DNA from: Elusimicrobia bacterium CG1_02_37_114
Lineage (GTDB): Bacteria; Elusimicrobiota; Endomicrobiia; CG1-02-37-114
Assembly: GCA_001871125.1 (NCBI GenBank)
Contig: MNXB01000005.1
Span: forward strand, 1 to 61,766
DNA length: 61,766 nt
Reading direction: 5' to 3'
Shown here: piece after piece, positions 1-7,168 of the stretch
How the letters are laid out: each line of letters begins with the position of its first letter
How positions within the stretch are numbered: position 1 is the first letter of the stretch
The notes under the pieces: generated by a model
The model's input: the letters and a program-made list of their open reading frames with translations, nothing else
What the model was told of the DNA's origin: nothing
Databases searched by the model: none
Translations under genes and position numbers: made by a program

Positions 1-165
1 AACAGGTTTTTCGGGAACCACAGTTTGGACATTTTGGCTTTTTTTTTGATACTTCCGCTTGAGTGTGATCACTACCGAAGCACGGTTCTCTGGTAACTCT
101 TGAATACGAGTCAAAGCTTTGAATCCTGGAAAATCATATGCTTGAGAAAGTCGTGTTATGTTCAT
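1..165 (-). mobile_element. Partial IS transposase, N-terminal end (ISL3-like), frame broken at an A9 run
   Basis: A reading frame from ATG at 165 gives an N-terminus containing FPGFKALTRIQ. It runs into nine A's (plus-strand T's 39-47). In the -1 frame after that run the product continues as KPKCPNCGSRKTC, the N-terminal zinc finger seen in ISL3-type transposases; the zero frame shows no such motif. A AAA AAA is a classic slippery heptamer, so this could be programmed -1 frameshifting or a homopolymer error. The window cuts off the rest. The element lies directly beside the truncated radical SAM gene, which it may have interrupted. The family call rests only on the zinc-finger position and the short N-terminus. 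Confidence 0.5.
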
Positions 166-235
166 ACGTTTTTATACAATATTTCAAAGAGCATTTCAAG
201 ACTGAGTTTTTGAGAGGCTGTTTTCCGTCTACATA

Positions 236-1057
236 CTATACTGATTCTATCCACTCAAAAAGGAGAAGAGCCTTATTTATGTTTTGTTTCTTGATAAGTT
301 CATAAATCTTTTCCACTCTCTTTATATCGTGTAAAAAGTTATCTTCCGCTAAGTCAATGTATTTTTCTTCTATTTTTGACAGTTCCTCTACTACAGATTC
401 CGGACTTCGCGACAGATATTTTCCCTTCATAACTTTCCACAATGCACAGAAATTACATCTGAAAGGGCATCCTTTTGAAGTCATCATTGAAGCAACTGGA
501 CGCCAGGCACCTCTAAAATATTTATCCCTGTATTTTTTTGTCAACCCTCTATTTGGATAAGGCATTTTATCTAAATCTATATTTATATCCCTCGGTTTAG
601 TAAATACCGGATTTCCATTGTTGCGGATTGCCAACCCGGATATATATGAAAACCCCTGTTTTTTCGCATAAGCATTTACTAATTCTCTAAAAGTAATTTC
701 GCCTTCACCAATAACTATAATATCAATTGATTCTTTATTGAAATCATTTGGTAACATTGTAGCATGGTGTCCGCCGACAACTGTTAGAATTTTTTTATCG
801 TATGATTTAACCTTTTTTGAAATATCAATAATTTTATAGACATCTGTGGTATAACCGGTAATACCGACAATATCAGGTTTAAAATCAGCCAATTCTTTTT
901 CAAATACTGATTCCTCTATTCTCATATCAAGAATCTTCACATCATGTTCAGGTATTGATGCGGCAATTATCTCAAGGGCAAGAGGCTCTGTAAGATACGC
1001 TGTCCCCACACCTATTATATTTGGATTAATTGGTGGCTGAATTAGTAATATTTTCAT
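236..1057 (-). pseudogene. Truncated B12-binding radical SAM protein
   Basis: The 273-aa product has an N-terminal cobalamin-binding domain (VVGGHHATMLP, about residues 92-102) and the start of a radical SAM domain with the cluster motif CPFRCNFC near residue 197. Such proteins are usually 430-600 aa. This one stops about 70 residues after the cysteine motif, so most of the TIM-barrel is missing. The break is about 70 bp from the IS transposase end at 1-165, suggesting disruption by insertion. The ATG overlaps the end of the next upstream radical SAM gene by 32 bp, so the two were probably one transcript. It is unlikely to be active. Confidence 0.8.
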
Positions 1058-2693
1058 TGATTCTGGTTATTATTTTTTTTATTTCCCTATGATTACCTGT
1101 TGAAAAATATTTTCTGCTCTTATCTCTGAATTCCATAGGTTGCATTCCTGCATATTTTGCTATCAATGCGGTATCACTTGTTACCTGTGTTAATATTCCA
1201 TTCTTTTCTAAAGTCTGGGCAAACAAACCTGTTTCCCGGACTAATTCTTTGTCTGTTTTATTGTTAATCTTAAAATAAGGCAGTGCCTTCCAAAGAATGG
1301 GGGGATAAATTATTTTCATTTTATACAACATCATCTGATTTAAAAATTCTTTCTCGTCAAGGATTTCAATGCCATATTTTTCACAATTTATAGTCCACTT
1401 TGTCCCGGGTATAAGAACAGGCGGGTCAACAATGACTGAATCAGGCCTTGTCTCTAATAAAAAATTCAATGTGTCCTGTTTTGTCTGTTCTGTTTCATTC
1501 GGTGCGGGGATTATTATACTTCCTGTTACATATATGCCTGTTTTTTTACAGGCATTTATTTTATTCTTCAGTTGTTCCACTTTCATTTTTTTGTTCATCA
1601 CTTCGTCCAGGAGTTTCTGGTTACCCGACTCAATACCAAACCAGAGAGAAAAACACCCAGAGTCTTTCATTAATTGAAAATCTTCAACAGATACTCCATT
1701 TCCTGAATTGGCAAAGGCGGTATATTCTACTTTCAGTTTTCTTTTCAGTATTTCTTCCGCTATTCCCTTAGCAAGGAGTTTAGGAGTATTAGACCCCGCA
1801 AACCTGAATACATTGATTCCATATTTATTTATAAGTCTTTCCATTTCATTTACTGCAGATTCAGGTGATTTTGTTTTCCATTTATTCCCGCTTTTTACCG
1901 GGTGCAGGCAGAAACTACAGTTATTCGGACAGCCCCTGCTTTCATCGGTAAATATAATTTTCAATTTTTGAGTGTCTCCCATAGAAAGATAGACTTCTTT
2001 ATCATATACCGGCAGAGGTAATTTATTTAAGTCGTCTATTATTTTTCTCGGAGTTGTTATAACTTTCCCATTTTCTTTGTAGATTAAATTAGGTATGTTT
2101 TCCAGATTCGTTTTACCCAGGACATAATCTGCGAGCATATTAATAACTTCTTCACCTTCGCCATATACAAGGACATCAAAAAGATTACACACATCAAGTA
2201 TCTTTTCCCTGAACCAGTCAACATGAGGTCCGCCTGCAAATATCGGCAGGGTGGGGAAATCTTTTTTTAATTGTTTTGCAATTGTTATGGAACCTTCAAA
2301 ACCATCACCCATCCAGAGTTTCATACCGACAAAATCAATGTTATGTTTTTTTACAATACTGCTAATTTCTATAGCAATTTCTTTTACTTTTTTCCTCTGT
2401 AACTGGTCTATTTCATTGTCTAATTTATGAAATATATCCAAATCTTTTTGCTTGGGTGACAGTTTTTGTTTCAAATTAACCAATATTCGTTTTATAACAT
2501 TCTCAATCCGGTCTTTGTATTCATACGGAAAAAGTTTTTCCACTATATCCACTGTAGCATAGTCCAGTATTATGGTCTTGTGACCTTTTGATATCAAAAC
2601 ACCTGCAAGATTTGCCAGTCCATTGTCAGGGACCAACATTCTCGGAGATTCAGGATAACCCGCATAATTTATCAATAGACTTTTAGTAAACAT
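1026..2693 (-). CDS. B12-binding domain radical SAM protein
   Basis: The 555-aa protein has an N-terminal B12-binding Rossmann domain (FAGGPHVDWF, then VYGEGEEVI near residue 175) followed by a radical SAM domain with CPNNCSFC near residue 258. The family binds a 4Fe-4S cluster through the three cysteines, cleaves S-adenosylmethionine, and in B12 members usually methylates or rearranges unactivated carbons. The substrate cannot be read from sequence. It lies in a run of three such genes near a ketoacyl synthase and an ICMT-like methyltransferase, suggesting lipid or polyketide-like modification. The ATG has no clear Shine-Dalgarno. A divergent TA promoter lies just upstream. Confidence 0.9.
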   Translation of the reverse strand: MFTKSLLINYAGYPESPRMLVPDNGLANLAGVLISKGHKTIILDYATVDIVEKLFPYEYKDRIENVIKRILVNLKQKLSPKQKDLDIFHKLDNEIDQLQRKKVKEIAIEISSIVKKHNIDFVGMKLWMGDGFEGSITIAKQLKKDFPTLPIFAGGPHVDWFREKILDVCNLFDVLVYGEGEEVINMLADYVLGKTNLENIPNLIYKENGKVITTPRKIIDDLNKLPLPVYDKEVYLSMGDTQKLKIIFTDESRGCPNNCSFCLHPVKSGNKWKTKSPESAVNEMERLINKYGINVFRFAGSNTPKLLAKGIAEEILKRKLKVEYTAFANSGNGVSVEDFQLMKDSGCFSLWFGIESGNQKLLDEVMNKKMKVEQLKNKINACKKTGIYVTGSIIIPAPNETEQTKQDTLNFLLETRPDSVIVDPPVLIPGTKWTINCEKYGIEILDEKEFLNQMMLYKMKIIYPPILWKALPYFKINNKTDKELVRETGLFAQTLEKNGILTQVTSDTALIAKYAGMQPMEFRDKSRKYFSTGNHREIKKIITRINENITNSATN

Positions 2694-2702
2694 AGACTAC
2701 TT

Positions 2703-2731
2703 TTGACTTTATCCTTAAATTGATGTATAAT
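2703..2731 (+). promoter_or_regulatory. Sigma-70 promoter for the VapBC-like remnant
   Basis: TTGACT at 2703-2708 and TATAAT at 2726-2731 are separated by 17 nt. The antitoxin-like ATG follows at 2751 behind GAGGTGAT. Confidence 0.75.
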
Positions 2732-2750
2732 AATTACAGAGGTGATAATT

Positions 2751-2930
2751 ATGACAACTATTCAAGAAGCAATTAAAGTAATTCGTGTAAATAAAATATC
2801 TATCCCTGAAAAGAAAAAAGGATTGGCTCGTCAATTGCTTGGGAAATTTAAAGGTATAATTCCCGAAAGTAAAACTGGTTGTGAGTTTATTCGAGAGATA
2901 AGGAATTCGCTCCATGGAAAAGTCAAATAA
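2751..2930 (+). CDS. VapB-like antitoxin (PIN-associated)
   Basis: A 59-aa basic protein. The ATG at 2751 is chosen over the upstream GTG of the ORF track because GAGGTGAT sits at good spacing before it. The C-terminus GCEFIREIRNSLHGK resembles the toxin-binding tail of antitoxins paired with PIN-domain toxins. It overlaps the next gene by 17 bp, which is typical of TA operons, and has its own strong promoter. Because the adjacent toxin is badly truncated, the module is probably decaying. The family assignment is inferred from the tail motif and context. Confidence 0.6.
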   Translation: MTTIQEAIKVIRVNKISIPEKKKGLARQLLGKFKGIIPESKTGCEFIREIRNSLHGKVK

Positions 2931-3099
2931 AATTTTAATTTTTGATACAGAATTACTTGACCCTTTTGATGCTATACTATTGGCTATTGCCATTTCTTCT
3001 AAACCTCATCTGTTAATCTCTCGTGATAAATCATTTCTTAAAATAGCTTCAAACTACATTCCATCTTCTATTCCTGAAGATTTTACTTCTACTTCATAA
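2914..3099 (+). pseudogene. PIN-domain (VapC-like) toxin remnant
   Basis: The 61-aa product carries the PIN C-terminal acidic motifs (DPFDAILLAIA and LLISRDKSF), while its first residues (KILIFDTELL) resemble the PIN motif I strand with its first Asp. VapC proteins are normally about 130 aa, so roughly 70 internal residues appear to be missing, as if one in-frame deletion joined the two ends. The central catalytic acidic residue is absent and ribonuclease activity is not expected. The 3' end overlaps the convergent radical SAM gene by 46 bp. Confidence 0.6.
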
Positions 3100-4508
3100 A
3101 CAGTTTCATATTGTTTAGTGTTTTTTGTAACTTCTTCATTTATTCTAATATTATTGATTATAAGATGGCTATAGGCAATATTATTTGCATTTAGATTTAT
3201 CATTATAGGGGATATTCTATCATATTGTCTGACATTTGTTTTGTTCCACAAATTCCATAGATTCCTGAGCCTTTTAAAAATTGATTCATAACTAAATACC
3301 TGCCGTTGAACCCACCAAAACCCTTTTTCTAAAGTTTCCGGGCTAATTAGTTTAGGTTTAAAACAGGCATGCATACTGTCATATAATTCCCAATTCTGAT
3401 GTAATATTCTGTTTTCATTTTTTAATCTTTCAAATAATCTGGTCCCCGGATAAGGTGTTAATATATGAAAAGCTCCAGCAGAAATATTGGATTCATCAAA
3501 AAACCTTACCATATCTTCAAATACATATTCATCATCACAGTCATATCCAAAAATAAATGAACCATACATTTCAATGCCATAGGACTGTATTTTATTGATA
3601 TATTCAATATATTTCTCAGGGCCATAGGATTTATCTTTGTTCATTTGTTTTAAATTTTCTTCAGATAATGATTCCAGTCCAATAACGATTCTTTTGCAAC
3701 CGCTTTCGGCTAATAATTTCATCAATCCTTCTTCTTTAGCCAGACTGATAGGTAATGAAGCTTGGAATGTTGTCTTTAGGGGTATAAGTCTGATTAACAG
3801 TTCTTTAAGGTATCTTTTATTCGCCATCAGGTTATCGTCTCCAAAAAACAATAGATTTCTTCCCATACTTTTTAGCATTTCAACTTCCCTGATTACTGAT
3901 TCTATGGGTTTTGACCTGATTTTATTTCCTAAAAATATTTTAATTGAACAAAATTCACAGTCATAAGGACATCCCCGCGTGGTTTCAATAGTTGGTGTTG
4001 AATAATATTCGTTTCTTAATAAATCCCAGCGGGGGATTGGCTGATTTTTTAAATCAGGTTTTTGTTCAGAATGGTAGAATTTTTTAAGATTACCTTCCTT
4101 AAAATCATTGATTAAACCTCCCCAGACATTTTCCGCCTCTCCTATAACAACGCAGTCAGAATGTTGTATTGCCTCTTCAGGTAGGACAGACGGATGAATG
4201 CCACCCAGTACCACTTTTACTCCTCTCCTGCGAAATTCATCTGCAATTTGGTATGCTCTGACTGCCAGAGCAGTATATGCACTAATACCCACCATGTCAA
4301 CTTTCTCATCAAAATTTATTTCTTCAATATTTTCATCAATAATTGTTATCTCTGCAATAGGAGGAGTTAAACCTGCTATTAATGGTAAATTTAGTCTTGC
4401 AATGCCATACATTTTCCTGCCTGTGACCAGTGACCAAAAATCCTGATTCCACCAGCCCAATCCATCTTTGTTAACAGTGTCTTTAGGTGCTATTAGTTTT
4501 AGTTTCAT
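3054..4508 (-). CDS. B12-binding domain radical SAM protein
   Basis: The 484-aa protein has a B12-binding domain (VVLGGIHPSVLPEEA near residue 100, VVIGEAE following) and a radical SAM core with CPYDCEFC near residue 180. The C-terminal third contains the GYDCDDEY and PYPGTRLF segments common in Fe-S/B12 oxidoreductases. GAGGAG lies 9 nt before the ATG. It is upstream of the two other radical SAM genes on the same strand but is separated from them by the VapBC-like remnant. The likely reaction is a radical methylation or C-C bond chemistry step; the substrate is unknown. Confidence 0.88.
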   Translation of the reverse strand: MKLKLIAPKDTVNKDGLGWWNQDFWSLVTGRKMYGIARLNLPLIAGLTPPIAEITIIDENIEEINFDEKVDMVGISAYTALAVRAYQIADEFRRRGVKVVLGGIHPSVLPEEAIQHSDCVVIGEAENVWGGLINDFKEGNLKKFYHSEQKPDLKNQPIPRWDLLRNEYYSTPTIETTRGCPYDCEFCSIKIFLGNKIRSKPIESVIREVEMLKSMGRNLLFFGDDNLMANKRYLKELLIRLIPLKTTFQASLPISLAKEEGLMKLLAESGCKRIVIGLESLSEENLKQMNKDKSYGPEKYIEYINKIQSYGIEMYGSFIFGYDCDDEYVFEDMVRFFDESNISAGAFHILTPYPGTRLFERLKNENRILHQNWELYDSMHACFKPKLISPETLEKGFWWVQRQVFSYESIFKRLRNLWNLWNKTNVRQYDRISPIMINLNANNIAYSHLIINNIRINEEVTKNTKQYETVYEVEVKSSGIEDGM

Positions 4509-4534
4509 AATATTTCGCTCCTCTTGACTATTCC

Positions 4535-4563
4535 TTGACAGAATTTTTCCTTTATGTTATAAT
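4535..4563 (+). promoter_or_regulatory. Consensus sigma-70 promoter for the RelBE-like TA operon
   Basis: A perfect TTGACA (4535-4540), 17 nt spacer and TATAAT (4558-4563). The antitoxin start codon is 21 nt downstream. Confidence 0.85.
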
Positions 4564-4583
4564 TATTGTTAGAGGTGACTAAA

Positions 4584-4799
4584 ATGCAACAAACCATTGA
4601 TATACCAAAAGTTGAATTCATTACAACTCCAAAAGGAACACCTAAGTCGGTAGTTCTGGATATCAAAGATTGGAAAAGAATTGTTGAAACATTAAAGATT
4701 ATATCCAGTAAAGAATTAATGCTTTCTCTAACTCGTGCAAAAAACCAACTGCGAGATGGTATAAAACCATTAAGTTTGAAGGAGACCTTCAATTTATAG
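4584..4799 (+). CDS. RelB/Phd-like antitoxin
   Basis: A 71-aa protein. The ATG at 4584 is preferred over the upstream start in the ORF track because GAGGTGA lies 5 nt before it. The product starts QQTIDIPKVEFITTPKG and contains VVLDIKDWKRIVETL, a layout typical of small antitoxins with a DNA-binding N-terminus and a helical toxin-binding C-terminus. Its last codons overlap the start of a RelE-like toxin, and a consensus promoter lies just upstream. The pair probably autoregulates, although no clear operator palindrome is visible between the promoter and the ATG. Confidence 0.7.
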   Translation: MQQTIDIPKVEFITTPKGTPKSVVLDIKDWKRIVETLKIISSKELMLSLTRAKNQLRDGIKPLSLKETFNL

Positions 4800-5112
4800 A
4801 ACATTTTTCCTACCTGAATTTCAAAAGCAACTTAAAAGGTATTCCTCGCTAAAAAAGATTTTGCTCAAAAAAATCAATCTTCTGTCACAGAATCCATATA
4901 AGAATTGCAAAAGTGAATTTCTTGTTGGTGAACTTAAGGGACTGCGTTCTGCACGAATTACAAAATCATTTAGGGTTATTTTTTCTGTTTGTGAAGAATG
5001 TAGAACAAAGAAATTCCAGCAATTTATTGGTTGCTCTATGTCTCTATGTAATAGCATGGATTCAAAGACAATCATTTTTCTTACTTTCGGCCCCCATGAA
5101 AAAGTTTATTAG
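4792..5112 (+). CDS. RelE/ParE-like toxin starting at ATT
   Basis: The ORF track starts this at TTG 4861, but the same frame stays open upstream to 4780 and encodes YRTFFLPEFQKQLKRYSSL, the typical first strand and helix of RelE/ParE toxins. No ATG, GTG or TTG lies there. ATT at 4792 sits exactly 7 nt after AAGGAG (4779-4784) and overlaps the antitoxin stop, giving 106 aa, a normal length for the family. The core LRSARITKSFRVIFSV matches the RelE fold centre. It probably acts as an mRNA interferase or gyrase poison held by the adjacent antitoxin. The 3' end overlaps the convergent methyltransferase by 32 bp. Confidence 0.75.
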   Translation: MYRTFFLPEFQKQLKRYSSLKKILLKKINLLSQNPYKNCKSEFLVGELKGLRSARITKSFRVIFSVCEECRTKKFQQFIGCSMSLCNSMDSKTIIFLTFGPHEKVY

Positions 5113-5707
5113 AGTTTATTTGGAATAAACTCCATTTTATTAATAAAAATTTTGGGAGAGGCAATATTGCCGATGTTTCTTTCTGGTATTCAATATATTC
5201 TTCACCGAATTTTTCAATAAGTGCTTTTTCTTCAAGGTGAATTCTTATTAAAGTTAATGTTAAGTATCCAATAAATGTCCACACAAATGTAAAATAAGCA
5301 TTGGCAATAATAGGAGCGATTAATATATCAAGTATACTAGTTAAATATGCAGGATGTCTTAAATATTTATAAGGCCCTGCCTTTATAAGTTCGTGTTTCT
5401 CTCTTATTTCAATATTCGGACTCCAAAATTTACCCAAATTTTTTACCGACCAGTATTTAAGTAGAAATCTAATTATAATGAGAAATAGTCCTAAACTAAC
5501 AACAAAAATATTTATTTTTCGTTGAATAACAAAGTATTCTACAAATGTACTGGTGAGCATCAATATATAAAATATTAATACAACGGGGAAAATCCATTTG
5601 TATTTAATCTGTCCTGTTTCTTTCCTCTTGTTGTTAAGGAATACTTCAGTAAATCCTATAGCAGTTCCAATAGTAAACAGTAAGATTAGAAAAACAGTAA
5701 AATTCAT
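5081..5707 (-). CDS. Isoprenylcysteine carboxyl methyltransferase-like membrane protein
   Basis: About 208 aa. The ATG at 5707 overlaps the KAS stop (ATGA) and is preferred over the start in the ORF track. There are four to five hydrophobic segments, and the C-terminal SAM-binding signature GPYKYLRHPAYL, followed by EEKALIEKFGEEYIEYQ, is characteristic of the ICMT/phospholipid methyltransferase superfamily. In bacteria these enzymes methylate varied small lipophilic or carboxylate substrates at the membrane. Translational coupling to a ketoacyl synthase suggests it modifies the product of that pathway. The substrate is unknown. Confidence 0.85.
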   Translation of the reverse strand: MNFTVFLILLFTIGTAIGFTEVFLNNKRKETGQIKYKWIFPVVLIFYILMLTSTFVEYFVIQRKINIFVVSLGLFLIIIRFLLKYWSVKNLGKFWSPNIEIREKHELIKAGPYKYLRHPAYLTSILDILIAPIIANAYFTFVWTFIGYLTLTLIRIHLEEKALIEKFGEEYIEYQKETSAILPLPKFLLIKWSLFQINSNKLFHGGRK

Positions 5708-7005
5708 ATTGCACATTGGGTATATTCGTAAGGTAAATAGTTTCTCACTTGTCCGTTGTAATATTTTTCATCTTTATATTTTCTTATTGCCATTGAGATA
5801 TTGTTCCCGCCGGCTCCGAATGAATTAATTAATGCTGTGTTTATTTCTCTGCTGTTACGTGCTTTATTGGGGATATAATCAAGGTCGCATTCAGGGTCCT
5901 GCTCTTCATAGTTTATAGTCGGCGGAAGCCAGTTTGTATCAACTGCCAAAACTGAAGTTATAAATTGCAAACTTGCACTTGCAGACAATGACTGTCCTAT
6001 CATTGATTTAATGGAACTTATAGGTATTCTGTAAGCACACTCTCCCAGTGTAGATTTTATAGCATTTGTCTCTCTTTTATCAGCGACAACGGAAGAACTT
6101 CCGTGAGCATTGATGTAGTCTATTTCTTCAGGGGACACCTTTGCATCTTCCATGCATAATTTTATTGTTCTGGAGACATTCTTGCCCGTGGGTTCCATTT
6201 TGAAAATACTGTATGAATCATTTGTTACACCGTATCCGGCAATTTCAACGTATATCTTTGCCTTTCTTTCTAATGCATGGTCCAGTTTTTCTAATATTAC
6301 TATTCCCGCCCCTTCTCCCAGGATATATCCGTCCCTGTTTTTTTCAAATGGCCTGCTCGCTTTTGTCGGGTCGCCATTCCTTTTGCTAAGGACCTGTGAA
6401 GCACAGAAAGATTCAAAAGTTACAGGGAACAGAGGAGCCTCAGCCCCGCCGGCTATCATTATGTCTGCCCTGCCATTTGATATAATGTCATAAGCATGAG
6501 CAATCGCACTCAGTCCTGCGGAACAGCCCGTGGATATTGTTGTGTTGATTCCATTTATATTGAATTCAATTGCAATAATACCTACCGCAGAATTGGAATT
6601 CATTGACATAACAGAGAACGGACTAATTTTATCCATACCCTTGGTATAAAATACACAGCATTCCTTTTCTGCTATTTCAAGTCCTCCGATTGCGGTACCC
6701 AAAGAAATCCCTGCCCTATAACTGTCATTTATTTTCAGAGCAGAATCTTCTACAGCCATACGCGTAGAGGCTAAAGCAAATTGAGTAAACCTGCTCAGGC
6801 GGTTCGCCATTTTTCTGTCCATATAGTTTGCCGGGTTAAAATCAGAAATTTCACCCGCTACTTTAGAAGGATATTGAGAGATGTCAAAAGTGCTGATTTT
6901 TTTTATGCCTGATATACCACTTGTAAGTGCATGCCAGTAAGCATCTTTGCCGATGCCATTGGGAGATATTGCTCCTATTCCTGTGACTACTACTCTGGGT
7001 TTCAT
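5704..7005 (-). CDS. Beta-ketoacyl-ACP synthase-like protein with His-to-Gln change
   Basis: The 433-aa protein is full-length for the FabF family. The nucleophile Cys is in TGCSAGLSAI (near residue 160) and the first active-site His is in NAHGSSSVVADK (near 305). The second His, normally in KSxxGHxxxA, is Gln here: SMIGQSLSAS near 340, codon CAG on the coding strand. Canonical condensation needs Cys-His-His, so activity may be altered to acyl transfer, decarboxylation or a structural role. It is coupled to the ICMT-like gene. GAGG lies 7 nt before the ATG and a sigma-54-like site lies immediately upstream. Fatty-acid housekeeping FabF is less likely because acpP and fabD are absent nearby. 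Confidence 0.88.
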   Translation of the reverse strand: MKPRVVVTGIGAISPNGIGKDAYWHALTSGISGIKKISTFDISQYPSKVAGEISDFNPANYMDRKMANRLSRFTQFALASTRMAVEDSALKINDSYRAGISLGTAIGGLEIAEKECCVFYTKGMDKISPFSVMSMNSNSAVGIIAIEFNINGINTTISTGCSAGLSAIAHAYDIISNGRADIMIAGGAEAPLFPVTFESFCASQVLSKRNGDPTKASRPFEKNRDGYILGEGAGIVILEKLDHALERKAKIYVEIAGYGVTNDSYSIFKMEPTGKNVSRTIKLCMEDAKVSPEEIDYINAHGSSSVVADKRETNAIKSTLGECAYRIPISSIKSMIGQSLSASASLQFITSVLAVDTNWLPPTINYEEQDPECDLDYIPNKARNSREINTALINSFGAGGNNISMAIRKYKDEKYYNGQVRNYLPYEYTQCAI

Positions 7006-7023
7006 TGGGTAACCTCAATATAG

Positions 7024-7040
7024 AGCAAATTTTCTGCCAG
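7024..7040 (-). promoter_or_regulatory. Sigma-54 (-24/-12) promoter candidate upstream of the KAS gene
   Basis: On the minus strand the sequence is CTGGCAGAAAATTTGCT, matching the YTGGCAC-N5-TTGCW consensus with the required 10 nt between GG and GC. The predicted start site (about 7014) falls at the Shine-Dalgarno of the KAS gene, so the leader would be very short, which weakens the case. A sigma-54 activator gene and a palindromic enhancer candidate lie just upstream. Confidence 0.5.
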
Positions 7041-7148
7041 GTCAATAAGAAAAAGATAAAATTGGCATTAGATGAAACAACCTTGAGTAATCAGTTGTTT
7101 TTTCATTGACGGTTATTTTATAGTAAATTGGTGAGGTCGTATAGTTTT

Positions 7149-7163
7149 TGTGCAGTCTGCACA
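7149..7163. promoter_or_regulatory. Perfect palindrome, candidate enhancer (UAS) for the NtrC-type regulator
   Basis: TGTGCAG-T-CTGCACA is a perfect 7+1+7 palindrome, 5 nt after the regulator's stop codon and about 118 nt upstream of the -24 element. This is a usual distance for a bacterial enhancer-binding protein site, and it resembles NtrC-type TGCAC...GTGCA sites. There is no T-run on either side, so it is not an intrinsic terminator. Confidence 0.45.
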
Positions 7164-7168
7164 TAAAA

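Noticed and set aside
2715-2993. Minus-strand 92-aa ORF
   Set aside because: It is the antisense of the VapBC-like genes and has no Shine-Dalgarno or family motif.
7149-7163. Palindrome as an intrinsic terminator of the regulator gene
   Set aside because: There is no T-run after it on the minus strand, and A's follow instead; an operator/enhancer role fits better.
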